Origin: Streptomyces zingiberis
GTDB taxonomy: Bacteria; Actinomycetota; Actinomycetes; Streptomycetales; Streptomycetaceae
Assembly (NCBI RefSeq): GCF_012034935.1
Contig: NZ_JAATEN010000006.1
Span: forward strand, 248,001 to 312,000
Direction of reading: 5' to 3'
Length of the DNA: 64,000 bases
Under the pieces are notes generated by a model. The model was not told the DNA's origin. It saw only the letters and a program-made list of their open reading frames with translations, and made no database searches. The position numbers and the translations under genes are program-made. Below, in pieces: positions 40,846 through 49,923 of the stretch (positions are counted from its first letter, which is position 1; each line of letters starts with the position of its first letter).

Positions 40846-41351
40846 GCACCACCACCGAACGGACCCGCCTGGACCAGCCGCGGGCGCCCCGGCGCAGCCT
40901 GCTGCCCGAGTACGACCCCGAGGCGTTCGGCCGGGTCTCCGAGAGGATCGCCCGGTTCCTGGGCACCGGCCGGTTCATCGTCTGGATGACGGTGGTCATC
41001 ATCCTCTGGGTGGTGTGGAACACCACGGCGCCGGCGCATCTGCGGTTCGACCGCTACCCCTTCATCTTCCTGACGCTGGCGCTCTCCCTCCAGGCCTCCT
41101 ACGCGGCGCCGCTGATCCTGCTCGCCCAGAACCGGCAGGACGACCGCGACCGGGTCAACCTCGAACAGGACCGCAAGCAGAACGAGCGCAGCATCGCCGA
41201 CACGGAGTACCTGACCCGGGAGATCGCCGCCCTGCGGCTGGGCCTCGGCGAGGTCGCCACCCGGGACTGGATCCGCTCCGAGTTCCAGGACCTCCTCAAG
41301 GAGATGGAGGACCGCCGGCTCGCCGCCGAACCCTCCGGCGAGAGCCGCTGA
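40842..41351 (+). CDS. DUF1003 membrane protein
   Basis: A 169-residue DUF1003 protein. After the basic SERIARFLGTGRFIVWMTVV come two membrane helices (VVIILWVVWNTTAPAHLRF; PFIFLTLALSLQASYAAPLIL), then LAQNRQDDRDRVNLEQDRKQ and a charged C-terminal coiled region. ATG 40842 overlaps the stop of the MgtE-N/CBS gene by 4 nt (ATGA), so the proteins are made together and likely interact. Function unknown. Two hairpins follow (41360-41377; CCCGCGGG repeats at ~41383-41402). Confidence 0.92.
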   Translation: MSTTTERTRLDQPRAPRRSLLPEYDPEAFGRVSERIARFLGTGRFIVWMTVVIILWVVWNTTAPAHLRFDRYPFIFLTLALSLQASYAAPLILLAQNRQDDRDRVNLEQDRKQNERSIADTEYLTREIAALRLGLGEVATRDWIRSEFQDLLKEMEDRRLAAEPSGESR

Positions 41352-41359
41352 CCCGGCAC

Positions 41360-41377
41360 CGCCGGCCTTCCGGCGGA
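41360..41377 (+). terminator. Hairpin after the MgtE-N/DUF1003 operon
   Basis: CCGCCGG-CCTT-CCGGCGG, a perfect 7-bp stem 8 nt after the stop. A second one, CCCGCGGG-CCCTT-CCCGCGGG, follows directly. Confidence 0.6.
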
Positions 41378-41471
41378 GCCCCCCGCGGGCCCTTCCCGCG
41401 GGTCGTGAGGGCCGCCGCGACCCCGCGCCGGACGGCCCGGCCCGCCCGTCCCGGCGCCGCGGCGGGCGCCG

Positions 41472-41477
41472 TACCAT
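41472..41477 (+). promoter_or_regulatory. -10 hexamer TACCAT of mrp, leaderless
   Basis: TACCAT ends 7 nt before ATG 41485. Confidence 0.6.
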
Positions 41478-41484
41478 CGACGGT

Positions 41485-42645
41485 ATGGCTACCGACACTC
41501 CCCCCGTACCGCCGCCCTCGAAGGACGCGGTCCACGCCGCCCTCGCGACGGTGAACGACCCGGAGATCCACCGCCCCATCACCGATCTCGGGATGGTCAA
41601 GTCGGTGGAGATCGACGCCGGGGGGTCGGTCGCGGTCGTCGTGTACCTGACGGTGGCCGGCTGCCCGATGCGGGACACGATCACGCGTGACGTCACCGCG
41701 GCCGTCTCCGCCGTCGAGGGCGTCACGGGGGTCACCGTCGAGCTCGACGTCATGTCCGACGAGCAGCGCCGGGAACTGGCCACCGCGCTCCGCGGCGGCA
41801 AGGCCGAGCGCGAGGTGCCGTTCGCCAAGCCGGGCTCGCTGACCCGGGTCTACGCGGTGGCCTCCGGCAAGGGCGGCGTCGGCAAGTCCTCGGTGACGGT
41901 CAACCTCGCCGCGGCGATGGCCGCCGACGGGCTGAAGGTCGGGGTCGTCGACGCCGACATCTACGGCCACTCGGTGCCCCGGATGCTCGGTGCGGACGGC
42001 CGTCCCACCCAGGTCGAGGACATGATCATGCCGCCCTCGGCGAACGGCGTGAAGGTCATCTCGATCGGCATGTTCACCCCGGGCAACGCCCCCGTGGTGT
42101 GGCGCGGGCCCATGCTGCACCGCGCGCTCCAGCAGTTCCTGTCCGACGTCTTCTGGGGCGACCTCGACGTCCTCCTGCTCGACCTGCCACCGGGCACCGG
42201 GGACATCGCGATCTCCGTGGCCCAGCTCGTGCCGGGCGCGGAGATCCTCGTGGTCACCACCCCGCAGCAGGCGGCGGCCGAGGTCGCGGAGCGGGCCGGC
42301 TCCATCGCCGTCCAGACGCACCAGAAGATCGTCGGCGTGGTGGAGAACATGTCGGGCATGCCGTGCCCGCACTGCGGGGACATGGTGGACGTCTTCGGCA
42401 GCGGCGGCGGCGAGCGGGTCGCCGAGGGGCTGACCCGGACCACCGGCGCCCATGTGCCCGTGCTCGGCGCCATCCCGATCGACCTGCGGCTCCGCGAGGG
42501 CGGGGACGAGGGGCGGCCCGTGGTGCTCAGCGACCCGGACTCCCCCGCGGGCAGCGCGCTCCGCGCCATCGCGGGCAAGCTCGGCGGCCGCCGGCGCGGG
42601 CTGTCGGGGATGTCGCTCGGGATCACCCCGCGGAACAAGTTCTGA
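41485..42645 (+). CDS. mrp: Mrp/NBP35-type Fe-S cluster carrier ATPase
   Basis: A 386-residue P-loop ATPase that assembles and delivers Fe-S clusters. The N-terminal MIP18/DUF59 domain (ALATVNDPEIHRPITDLGMV, VYLTVAGCPMRDTI) is followed by the ParA-type domain: deviant Walker A SGKGGVGKSSV at ~128-138, VVDADIYGHSVPRML, DLPPGTGDIAISVAQL and the CPHC (~293-296) cluster-binding pair in GMPCPHCGDM. ATG 41485 is supported by the leaderless TACCAT box. Orthologous in position to Rv1229c between tatB and the Mg-related genes. Confidence 0.94.
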   Translation: MATDTPPVPPPSKDAVHAALATVNDPEIHRPITDLGMVKSVEIDAGGSVAVVVYLTVAGCPMRDTITRDVTAAVSAVEGVTGVTVELDVMSDEQRRELATALRGGKAEREVPFAKPGSLTRVYAVASGKGGVGKSSVTVNLAAAMAADGLKVGVVDADIYGHSVPRMLGADGRPTQVEDMIMPPSANGVKVISIGMFTPGNAPVVWRGPMLHRALQQFLSDVFWGDLDVLLLDLPPGTGDIAISVAQLVPGAEILVVTTPQQAAAEVAERAGSIAVQTHQKIVGVVENMSGMPCPHCGDMVDVFGSGGGERVAEGLTRTTGAHVPVLGAIPIDLRLREGGDEGRPVVLSDPDSPAGSALRAIAGKLGGRRRGLSGMSLGITPRNKF

Positions 42646-42928
42646 GCCACGCGCCGGGCGGGCCGGATACCGGGCCGGCCCGGCGCCGGGGGCGCCCCGC
42701 CGGGCCGGGGCCGGCCTGAGCGGGGTCCCGCGGCCTGACCCCGTCACGGCCGTCACGGCCGGCACGGGGCCGGCGCCGGTTCGGGCGAGGCGAGGGAGCG
42801 GCCGGGGAGCCGCACCGGGTGCGAGACGTGCACGGAAGGCGAGGCTCGCGGCTCCCACCCCGGCCGGGCGGACCGGCCCGCCGCCGATGCGGTCCCGGCC
42901 GGGCCCCGCCGCACGCCGCGGCGACCGG

Positions 42929-43615
42929 TCAGCGGGCGTAGGCGGTGAGGTCGCCGATCACCGAGAAGCCGAGGCCGTAGGCGCTCATGCCGCGCCCGTA
43001 GGCGCCCAGGAGCACGCCGTCCGGCGCGCGGCCGGCCAGCACCCAGCCGTACTCGGACTCGCGGTAGTGGAAGGGCACCAGGGTCCCGTCCACCGGCAGG
43101 GAGAGCACCGACCAGGCGGGGCCCTCCAGATCGTCGGCCAGCTCCCAGGCCAGCGCGGTCTGCTGTTCCAGCCAGTCGTCGCGGAGGGAGTGCTCCATCT
43201 GGTTCGGCCAGGTGCGGGAGAGCAGCCCCGAGCCGGCGAGCCAGGCGGCCGAGGAGACCGAGCTGGCCTCCAGGGTGCCGGTGCCGTCGGCGCTGCTCCG
43301 CACGGGGCGGTCGGCGACGGTCACCACGACGGTGAAGCGCGGTTCGGACCCCTCCGCCTCGGTGCCCGCGTAGGACGGGACCTCACCGTGCCCGGTGGAG
43401 CCGTGCTCGACGGTGCCGTCGGCGGCGGTGCCCACCCGGCACAGCCAGCGGGGGCCGGTGAACGCCGCGTCGAGCCCGTACCAGGGGAAGTCGGCCCGCA
43501 GATAGCCCTCCGCCGCCGGATCGCCCGCGAGCGCGTCCGGGGCCGTTCCGCCCGGTGGTCCGGGGCTCGGCTCCTGGGGCGCCTCCTGCGTCCCGGTCAC
43601 ACCGGTGGTCTCCAT
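42929..43615 (-). CDS. Conserved hypothetical protein
   Basis: A 228-residue protein with no known domain. After a Pro/Gly-rich start come DFPWYGLDAAFTGPRWLCRV, FTVVVTVADRPVRSS, SSAAWLAGSGLLSRTWPNQM, then WELADDLEGPAWSVLSLPVD and LVPFHYRESEYGWVLAGRAP. This looks like a compact globular fold. ATG 43615 has GAGGAGG at suitable distance. It lies between mrp and tatB, where other actinobacteria also carry an unknown gene, and could be co-transcribed with the tatB run. Function unknown. Confidence 0.75.
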   Translation of the reverse strand: METTGVTGTQEAPQEPSPGPPGGTAPDALAGDPAAEGYLRADFPWYGLDAAFTGPRWLCRVGTAADGTVEHGSTGHGEVPSYAGTEAEGSEPRFTVVVTVADRPVRSSADGTGTLEASSVSSAAWLAGSGLLSRTWPNQMEHSLRDDWLEQQTALAWELADDLEGPAWSVLSLPVDGTLVPFHYRESEYGWVLAGRAPDGVLLGAYGRGMSAYGLGFSVIGDLTAYAR

Positions 43616-43737
43616 CTGCGCGGTGCCTCCTCGTTACCCCGTCGCCGTCCCGTCCCCGGGGAGCGGTCCGCCCGGGGACGACCCCGGACACTGGGAGGAT
43701 AACCACACCGGTCGGCGCGTTCGGACATATGGCTGGT

Positions 43738-44220
43738 TCAGGTGGCGTCCACGTCGTACGGCGGACGCTCACCGGGCGCCAGCCGGTCGGGCTTGCGCAG
43801 CGGGTCGGAGCCGCCGCCCGCGCCGTCCGGCGTCTTGTCGAAGGAGACCCGGGACCCGCTCCCCGTGAGGGGGGAGCCTCCGTCGGAGCCGCTGTCCCGG
43901 CCGTTGACGGCGTCCGCCACCTCGTTCATCTCCTTGCGGAGGTCGAAGCTGCTGCGCAGCTCCTTGACGCCGAGGTCGTCGTTCTCCAGGAGCTGCTTGC
44001 GGACGAAGGTCTTGGGGTTGAGGTCCTCGAACTCGAAGTCCTTGAACTCCGGGCCGAGTTCGTTGCGGATGTCCGCCTTGGCGTTCTCGGAGAAGTCACG
44101 GATCTTGCGGATGAAGGCCGAGACGTCCTGTATGACCTTGGGCAGCTTGTCCGGGCCGAAGATGAGCACCGCGAGGATCACCAGCGTCACGAGCTCCAGC
44201 GCGCCTATGTCGTTGAACAC
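43738..44220 (-). CDS. tatB: Sec-independent translocase TatB
   Basis: TatB (160 aa) is the receptor subunit of the twin-arginine translocase. The N-terminal short membrane helix (MFNDIGALELVTLVILAVLI) is followed by the hinge FGPDKLPKVI and the amphipathic helix (QDVSAFIRKIRDFSENAKAD). A charged, disordered tail comes last. GTG 44220 has GAGGAG upstream and gives the canonical start. It lies downstream of htrA, the order sigE, anti-sigma, htrA, tatB known from M. tuberculosis. Confidence 0.94.
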   Translation of the reverse strand: MFNDIGALELVTLVILAVLIFGPDKLPKVIQDVSAFIRKIRDFSENAKADIRNELGPEFKDFEFEDLNPKTFVRKQLLENDDLGVKELRSSFDLRKEMNEVADAVNGRDSGSDGGSPLTGSGSRVSFDKTPDGAGGGSDPLRKPDRLAPGERPPYDVDAT

Positions 44221-44708
44221 CGTGTGGCTCCTCGATACGTCCGGCGGCCCGGGGGTGGATGAGGTCTCCCCCGCCGGCGGTGCCGACGAGGTGGTCGGGC
44301 CCGCTCCACGGTACCCGGCACCCCCCGGTGGGCGGTACCGCCCCTGACCACCGGGGACGGGCGCGCGCGTGCCCGGCGCGCGGACCCCGGGCCGGGACCT
44401 CCGGTGCCGTGCGGGGAGGCGGTCGCGCGGCGGACGGCCACCGCGCCACCCCGGCCGGCCCCGCCGTTCCGGAGCGTTTCCGGGGGCGGTCCCACGGCGC
44501 GTGTCCTCCTACCGTGAGGCGGGGCCGGTGCGACGGGCGGAGCCTGGCCGCGACGGGCCTGAGGCGGGCCGCGACGGGCCGGGGGCGGGCCATGACGGGC
44601 GGCCGGCGCCGTGGAGGCCACTGCCCGCGTGCTCCCGCTCACATGCCCCGCTCGCCCGCGTCACCGCCGATCACCCCCGGGGCTCCGCCCCGCGCCGCCG
44701 CCGGGGCC
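44221..44708. other. tatB-htrA intergenic region
   Basis: 488 bp without a supported gene. At 44530-44600 there are three to four imperfect 20/21-bp repeats beginning GCGACGGGC. A promoter for tatB could lie here, but no convincing -10 was seen. Confidence 0.5.
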
Positions 44709-46349
44709 TTACTCGCCGTCGCTCGCCGAGCCGAGGGTCAGATTCAGGGTGCGCTCCCGGCCCTTCCGTTCCAGGGTGAGCTCCAGCTGGTCACCCGGCC
44801 GGTGGGAGCGGATCTTCACGATCAGCTCCTCCCCGTTCCGCACCCGGGCGCCGTTCACCTCGGTGATCACGTCGCCGGCGCGGATACCGGCCCGGTCGCC
44901 GGGCCCGTCCGGGGTGACCGCGGGGTGGGCCTCGGAGTCGGCGCCCACCCGGGCGCCCGTGCCGGTGTAGCGCATGTCCAGGGTGACGCCTATCACGGGA
45001 TGGGTCGCCCGGCCGGTGTTGATGAGTTCCTCGGCCACCCGCTTGCCCTGGTTGACGGGGATGGCGAAGCCGAGCCCGATGGACCCGCCCCGGCCGTCGC
45101 CGAGCCCGGTCTCGTCGTCCGCGGCCCGGATCGCGCTGTTGATGCCGATCACCCGGCCCCGCAGGTCCATCAGCGGACCGCCGGAGTTGCCCGGGTTGAT
45201 GGGGGCGTCGGTTTGCAGGGCGTCCACATAGCTGACATCGGTGCCGCTGTCCCGGCCTCCCCCGGAGGTGATCGGGCGCTCCTTGGCGCTGATGATGCCC
45301 GAGGTGACGGTGTTGGCCAGGTCGTAGGGGGCACCGATGGCCACCACCGGGTCCCCGACGCGTACGGAGTCGGAGTTGCCGAGCTTCAGCGGCTGCAACC
45401 CCCGTACCCCGGAGACGCGCACCACCGCGAGGTCGTAGCCGCCGTCACGGCCGACGATCTCGGCCTCGGCGGTCTTCCCCCCGCTGAACGTCACCGTGAT
45501 CTCCCCGCCGCCGGCGGCGGCCTGCACCACGTGGTTGTTGGTGAGGATGTGGCCACGGCGGTCGAGCACGAAACCGGTGCCGGTGCCTTCCGCGCCGCCA
45601 CCGCGGACGTGGAAGGTCACCACCCCGGGCAGCGCGGCCTCGGCGATACCGGCGACGCTGCCCGCGGCCCGCGGCAGGTCGTCGGCGGGCGCCTGGTCCA
45701 GTTCGACGTCCACCACCCCGGCGTTGCGCTCGACATACGCCCCGATGCCGCCGCCGATGCCGCCCGCCACGAGGGCCAGCAGCAGCGCGCCGGCCAGCAG
45801 CGCGGAGCGGGAGGGAGCGCGCCGCCGGGGGGCCGCCTCCAGGGGCACCAGCGGCGCGAACGCACCGCCCGGAGACGGGTGGGCGGTGTCCGGGGAACCG
45901 GGGGCGGGCGCGGCCCAGGGGTCGTAGCGCCCCCACTTGCCCCCCGGCTCCGCGCCCTGCGCGCCGGAGGAAGGAGCGCCGGACGGGAAGTCACCGGACG
46001 GAGTGTCGCCGGACGGGGAGTCCGTGGACGGGGAGTCCGTGGACGGGGAGTCCGTGGACGGGGAGTCCGTGGACGGGGAAGTGCCGGGCGGGCCCGGGTC
46101 GGCGGGCGGCGGGGCGGCGGGCGGCGGGGGCGGAGGTGAGGACGGCGGCGGGGGCGGAGGCGGCTGCGGCGGTACCGACGGGACCGGGCCGGGACCGGGA
46201 CCGGCGTCGTCCGGCGCGTCGGCGGCCGGTCCCGGGGCCGGGCGGGACACCGCGCCACCACCGGGCACCGGGCCGCCGTCGGGTGCCGGGCCGCTCCGGG
46301 GCCGGCTCCACCACTGCGGCCGCGCTCCGGTGGCCTTCCCGTCGTCCAT
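44709..46349 (-). CDS. htrA: Membrane-anchored HtrA-type serine protease with PDZ domain
   Basis: A 546-residue quality-control protease of the cell envelope. A ~180-residue Pro/Ser/Gly-rich cytoplasmic part with PSTDS repeats comes first. A membrane helix follows (ALLAGALLLALVAGGIGGGI, about 181-205), then the trypsin-like domain with His in LTNNHVVQAA (~272), Asp in GYDLAVVRV (~304) and Ser in INPGNSGGPLMDL (~388). A C-terminal PDZ domain (GDRAGIRAGDVITEVNGARV) closes the protein. The triad is complete. ATG 46349 precedes the low-complexity region. It lies downstream of the SigE/anti-sigma pair, matching the mycobacterial sigE-rseA-htrA-tatB module. Confidence 0.92.
   Translation of the reverse strand: MDDGKATGARPQWWSRPRSGPAPDGGPVPGGGAVSRPAPGPAADAPDDAGPGPGPVPSVPPQPPPPPPPSSPPPPPPAAPPPADPGPPGTSPSTDSPSTDSPSTDSPSTDSPSGDTPSGDFPSGAPSSGAQGAEPGGKWGRYDPWAAPAPGSPDTAHPSPGGAFAPLVPLEAAPRRRAPSRSALLAGALLLALVAGGIGGGIGAYVERNAGVVDVELDQAPADDLPRAAGSVAGIAEAALPGVVTFHVRGGGAEGTGTGFVLDRRGHILTNNHVVQAAAGGGEITVTFSGGKTAEAEIVGRDGGYDLAVVRVSGVRGLQPLKLGNSDSVRVGDPVVAIGAPYDLANTVTSGIISAKERPITSGGGRDSGTDVSYVDALQTDAPINPGNSGGPLMDLRGRVIGINSAIRAADDETGLGDGRGGSIGLGFAIPVNQGKRVAEELINTGRATHPVIGVTLDMRYTGTGARVGADSEAHPAVTPDGPGDRAGIRAGDVITEVNGARVRNGEELIVKIRSHRPGDQLELTLERKGRERTLNLTLGSASDGE
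46009..46083. repeat. 15-bp tandem repeat x5 in htrA
   Basis: Five copies of GTGGACGGGGAGTCC (first and last imperfect). The minus strand encodes the pentapeptide D-S-P-S-T in the cytoplasmic linker. Confidence 0.92.
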
Positions 46350-46596
46350 GCTCTCCCCAGCTCTCCCCACGGTCCGTTCGCGGGACGCGGGCCGCCCCGC
46401 ACCCCTGGACCGCGCCCGCCGGGCGGTTCCCCGGGAAGGCCGCGGTCCACCCGGCGATTCAACCAGGTTCGCGCACGGCTCCGCAGGGCCGTCCACGGCG
46501 CGGCCGGAAGGCCCGAGGTCACAGGCGCATGAGCGGGCGGGCCCGGAGGCGGGCCTGAGGAAGGTACTACCGGGAGAACCGGGAGGCGGCGCCGGG

Positions 46597-47583
46597 TCAG
46601 CGGGCGGCGGGCGGCAGGAAGGCCGAGCCGGTGGAGCCGCCCGCGAGCGGCGCGGGCGGGTTCGCGGTGTCCGCGGGCGCCGACGGGGCGGTGAGGGCGG
46701 TAGGGGCGGGCGAGGAGGGCTCACCGGCCGGCGGAACGGTCAGGGCGCCGCCGCGGACGCTCGCGTCCGCGACGCTCCGTATCAGCGGTCCGAGGACGAA
46801 GTCCGCGGGCAGCAGGGGGAGTTGCGGGGACGGCGGCTGCTGCGGATGCGCCGTCGCGCCGGGGCCCGGCGAGGCCGGCCGGCCCGCCACCGCGGGCGGG
46901 GCGACGGTGCCGGTCTCCCCGGCCCGCCCGTCCCGGACGGCGTAGGCGGTGAGGATCTCGCCGCCGCTCCCGGACCCGCCGGGGCGCCCCGCGGTGTTCT
47001 CGGGGGTGCGCGGCCCCTCGACGGCCGCCTCCAGCGGCAGGGTGGCACCGAGCGCGAACGCGGCGAGCGACACCGCTCCGGCGGCGGCGAAGGCGAACCG
47101 GCGGCTGCGCTGCGGCGCGGCGTGCGGTCCCGGGGCGGCGGTCACGGCGGGGGACGGCCGGCGCCCCATCTCGTGGATGCGGAAGCCGCTCTGCCGGCTG
47201 CCGCTCACGGCGGCGACGACCGCGTCGGCCTCCTCGGCGCGGCCCGGGAGCCATTCGACCGGGATGGGACGGCGCGCTCCCTGCCCCCGCCCGCCGGGGG
47301 AACCGGCCCGGTCGTGCGGGCCGGGGCCGTCCTCCCTGCCACCGTCGGCGGGGAGCCCCTGGAGCCGGGCGAGCAGCGCGGCCGGGGGCGGCGGGGGAGC
47401 CGCCTCGGCGAAGACGCTCTTGAGCCGCCGCTGGGCGTCGGCCTCGTCCCTGCACCGGTGGCAGGTGGCGAGGTGCGCCAGCACCCGCTCGCGCGTCTCG
47501 TGGCCGAGCTCCCCGTCCACGAGTGCGGCGAGACGGTCACCCAGATGCTGCTCCGCGGGGCTCGCGCCGCCCGATCCGGTCAC
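46597..47583 (-). CDS. rseA: Zinc-binding anti-sigma factor (ZAS family, RseA-like)
   Basis: Anti-sigma factor of the ECF sigma encoded directly upstream (328 aa). The N-terminal [20 protein letters not shown] continues into the ZAS motif H37-x3-C41-x2-C44 (HLATCHRC), the zinc site that binds ECF sigma factors. A membrane segment ([20 protein letters not shown], ~160-180) and a Pro-rich outer part with [20 protein letters not shown] follow. Its GTG overlaps the sigE stop by 4 nt (GTGA), so the two are made in fixed ratio. Regulated proteolysis under envelope stress is typical for the family. Confidence 0.9.
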   Translation of the reverse strand: MTGSGGASPAEQHLGDRLAALVDGELGHETRERVLAHLATCHRCRDEADAQRRLKSVFAEAAPPPPPAALLARLQGLPADGGREDGPGPHDRAGSPGGRGQGARRPIPVEWLPGRAEEADAVVAAVSGSRQSGFRIHEMGRRPSPAVTAAPGPHAAPQRSRRFAFAAAGAVSLAAFALGATLPLEAAVEGPRTPENTAGRPGGSGSGGEILTAYAVRDGRAGETGTVAPPAVAGRPASPGPGATAHPQQPPSPQLPLLPADFVLGPLIRSVADASVRGGALTVPPAGEPSSPAPTALTAPSAPADTANPPAPLAGGSTGSAFLPPAAR

Positions 47584-48341
47584 GCCGTCCCGACCTCTCC
47601 TCCGTGTTCGCTCCGGCCTCCGTCCCCGTCGCCCCCGCCCTGGGGGGACGCCACCGCGGCCAGCGAGCGCTGCTGCTCCGCGCGGGCGGCGGGGGACCGG
47701 TGGCGCAGGGCCTTGCGCAGGTGGGAACGGCCCCGGTGGATGCGGCTGCGCACGGTGCCGAGCTTCACGCCGAGGGTCGCCGCGATCTCCTCGTACGACA
47801 GCCCCTCGATGTCACAGAGCACCACGGCCGCGCGGAACTCCGGGGCCAGGGTGTCCAGCGCCTGCTGCACATCGGCGTCGAAGTGGGCGTCGTGGACGTG
47901 CTGCTGCGGGGAGGGCTCACGGCTGGGGAGCCGCTCCGCCGCGTCGTCACCGAGGGCGTCGAAGCGGATCCGCTGCCGGCGCCGGACCATGTCCAGGAAG
48001 AGATTGGTCGTGATCCGGTGGAGCCAGCCCTCGAAGGTGCCGGGGGTGTAGGTGGACAGCGAGCGGAAGACGCGGACGAAGACCTCCTGGGTGAGGTCCT
48101 CGGCGTCGTGCTGGTTGCCCGTGAGGCGGTAGGCGAGGCGGTAGACCCGCGCGCTGTGCGTGCTGACGATCTCCTCCCAGGTGGGAGGGGTCCACGCCGG
48201 GGACTCCCCCTCACCGAACGACGCCGTCGTGGAGAAGCTCGCGGTGGCGGTGGCGGTGGTGGAGTCGGCGGGGCGCGGACGGTCAGCGGTGTCGGTCACG
48301 GATTTCGGCTCGCCGGAGTTTCTGCGGAGGCGGCGGAGCAC
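47580..48341 (-). CDS. sigE: ECF RNA polymerase sigma factor, SigE-like
   Basis: ECF sigma factor with region 2 ([20 protein letters not shown], then [13 protein letters not shown] and [20 protein letters not shown]) and region 4 ([54 protein letters not shown]). Several in-frame GTGs exist: 48461 (293 aa), 48341 (253 aa) and 48299 (239 aa). 48341 is chosen because a TAGGGT box (48403-48408, minus) would give a 55-nt leader to it and the first residues [15 protein letters not shown] look like family N termini. The 48461 start would lie upstream of that box. It is coupled to its anti-sigma gene. The likely regulon includes envelope-stress genes such as htrA. Confidence 0.9.
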   Translation of the reverse strand: MLRRLRRNSGEPKSVTDTADRPRPADSTTATATASFSTTASFGEGESPAWTPPTWEEIVSTHSARVYRLAYRLTGNQHDAEDLTQEVFVRVFRSLSTYTPGTFEGWLHRITTNLFLDMVRRRQRIRFDALGDDAAERLPSREPSPQQHVHDAHFDADVQQALDTLAPEFRAAVVLCDIEGLSYEEIAATLGVKLGTVRSRIHRGRSHLRKALRHRSPAARAEQQRSLAAVASPQGGGDGDGGRSEHGGEVGTA

Positions 48342-48402
48342 CCCCCGGTCACCGGCTGCCGCACCTCCCCTGGTGGCTCTGATGGTGTCCAGTGGAGTCC
48401 CC

Positions 48403-48408
48403 ACCCTA
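48403..48408 (-). promoter_or_regulatory. -10 hexamer TAGGGT of sigE
   Basis: TAGGGT on the minus strand, 62 nt before GTG 48341. A GGGAAC element on the minus strand (about 48471-48476) further upstream could belong to a second, ECF-type promoter, but its -10 partner is unclear. Confidence 0.4.
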
Positions 48409-48576
48409 GTCACCTCGCCCGTTAGCTCCGGATAAGCATCCTTGACCCGTATATCGGTCACCGTCGTCCCGTTCCCATCTCTGTTCCCGCAGGGCTAACG
48501 TCCGGTCCCATCAGCGGGTTCCCGAGGGCAGCGGATACAGTCACCGTTGCGTCGACTACGGGGACAGGAGAGGGCC

Positions 48577-49215
48577 ATTACCGGCAACCGGCAGACGGGC
48601 TGGGCGTTCGCCGATGCGTTCGTCGCCGAGGACGAGACGCTGCGCCTCGCCCGTGCCCGGGCCCGTGAGGCGGGGATCCGCTCGGTGTCGCCGAGCACCG
48701 GTGCCGCCCTGCGGCTGCTCGCCGCCACGGTGGACGCCAAGGCGGTGGCCGAGATCGGCACCGGCACCGGCGTCTCCGGTCTCCACCTGCTGCGCGGAAT
48801 GCGCCCGGACGGGGTGCTCACCACCGTCGACACCGACCCGCAGTGCCAGCAGTTCGCCCGCCAGGCGTTCCGGGCCGCGGGCTTCGCCGCCAACCGCGCC
48901 CGGTTCATCCCCGGCCACGCGCTGGACGTCCTGCCCCGCCTCGCCGACGGCGGCTACGACCTGGTCTTCTGCGACGGCGACCGCGCCGACTGCCTGGAGT
49001 ATCTGGACGAATCGTTGCGGCTGCTGCGCCCCGGCGGCCTGGTGGTCTTCGAGGGCGTCTTCGCCCAGGGCCGCACGATGGACGGCCCCGCCCAGCCCCG
49101 CGAGGTGCAGCGGCTGCGGGAGCTGCTGCGGGCGGTGCGGGAGAGCACCCAGCTGCTCGACTCCCTGCTGCCGGTCGGGGACGGGCTGCTCTGCGCCGTC
49201 CGGCGCGAAGTCTGA
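48577..49215 (+). CDS. O-methyltransferase (Rv1220c-like), apparent ATT start
   Basis: A 212-residue SAM-dependent class I O-methyltransferase. Motif I AVAEIGTGTGVSGLHLLRGM lies near residues 61-80, followed by LTTVDTDPQCQQFARQAFRA, LPRLADGGYDLVFCDGDRAD and LRLLRPGGLVVFEGVF. The N terminus TGNRQTGWAFADAFVAEDE is the conserved family start. In this frame it is preceded by ATT (48577-48579), with AGGAGAGGG ending 4 nt before it. The only other candidate, TTG 48547, lies before that ribosome site. An ATT start is therefore likely. It is divergent from sigE, as in mycobacteria. The acceptor substrate is unknown. Confidence 0.87.
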   Translation: MTGNRQTGWAFADAFVAEDETLRLARARAREAGIRSVSPSTGAALRLLAATVDAKAVAEIGTGTGVSGLHLLRGMRPDGVLTTVDTDPQCQQFARQAFRAAGFAANRARFIPGHALDVLPRLADGGYDLVFCDGDRADCLEYLDESLRLLRPGGLVVFEGVFAQGRTMDGPAQPREVQRLRELLRAVRESTQLLDSLLPVGDGLLCAVRREV

Positions 49216-49393
49216 CACCTCCCGCCGTCCGCGGCGGCCCTTCGCCCGGCGGCCCCCGCCGCCCGGTCCGCGCCGCCCGCGCGAGGGGAACCCGGCCCGC
49301 CCGGGCCGGGGAACGCCGCCGCCCCGGAGGGGGCCGGTACCTGGGGTACGCGGCGCCCGCCGGGGCGGCAGGACGAGTCCGGTGACCGGAGCC

Positions 49394-49561
49394 TCAGCCG
49401 ACGACCTTCTTCAGGGCGTCACCCAGGGCGTCGGCCTCGTCGGGTGTCAGTTCGACGACGAGACGACCGCCGCCTTCGAGCGGAACGCGCATGACGATGC
49501 CCCGCCCCTCCTTGGTCACCTCGAGCGGGCCGTCACCCGTCCGCGGCTTCATGGCCGCCAT
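49394..49561 (-). CDS. DUF3117 family small protein
   Basis: A 55-residue protein, MAAMKPRTGDGPLEVTKEGR through GGGRLVVELTPDEADALGDA and ending LKKVVG, covering the complete DUF3117 family. It is highly conserved in actinobacteria, with unknown function. ATG 49561 is preceded by GGAAGGGG. It is too short for most gene finders but unmistakable. Divergent from the enoyl-CoA hydratase gene. Confidence 0.93.
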   Translation of the reverse strand: MAAMKPRTGDGPLEVTKEGRGIVMRVPLEGGGRLVVELTPDEADALGDALKKVVG

Positions 49562-49923
49562 GCTCGTTCCCCTTCCTGAAACCAGCTCACAGTCGCCGAC
49601 GGCTCCTGAACGGCAGCGTCACCGGCATCGAACAGATTGCTTCCAGGTCATTATCCCGCATGGCGGGACCCGATGACCAACATCGGTCGGCATCGCTTGC
49701 GCAACGTGCGTCCGCAAATGCTGACAATTGGCCCATGCGGCTGCGATACTCCGCCGCGCACCGGCGAGGGGGCGGCGCCGGCGGCCGCTGCCTCCCCGGC
49801 CCCGGGTTCCCGGCGCCCCCGCCCGCCCCTCGTGCCCCTCCCGTACCGGCAGGGCCCCGGCTCCGTCATGCTGTCCCCGACGATCCCCACCAGCCCACCC
49901 GCCCCGACGGAGGTAGCCCACCG
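49562..49923. other. Divergent promoter region DUF3117/enoyl-CoA hydratase
   Basis: No gene is seen. It contains a TCCCGC-ATG-GCGGGA palindrome (49654-49668) and a good sigma-70-type promoter on the plus strand: CTGACA (49721-49726), an 18-bp spacer and GATACT (49745-49750). Its leader to the hydratase is about 170 nt. Confidence 0.55.
49721..49750 (+). promoter_or_regulatory. Sigma-70-type promoter (-35 CTGACA, -10 GATACT)
   Basis: The best match to a housekeeping promoter seen in the window, with 18-bp spacing. It would drive the enoyl-CoA hydratase gene. Confidence 0.6.
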
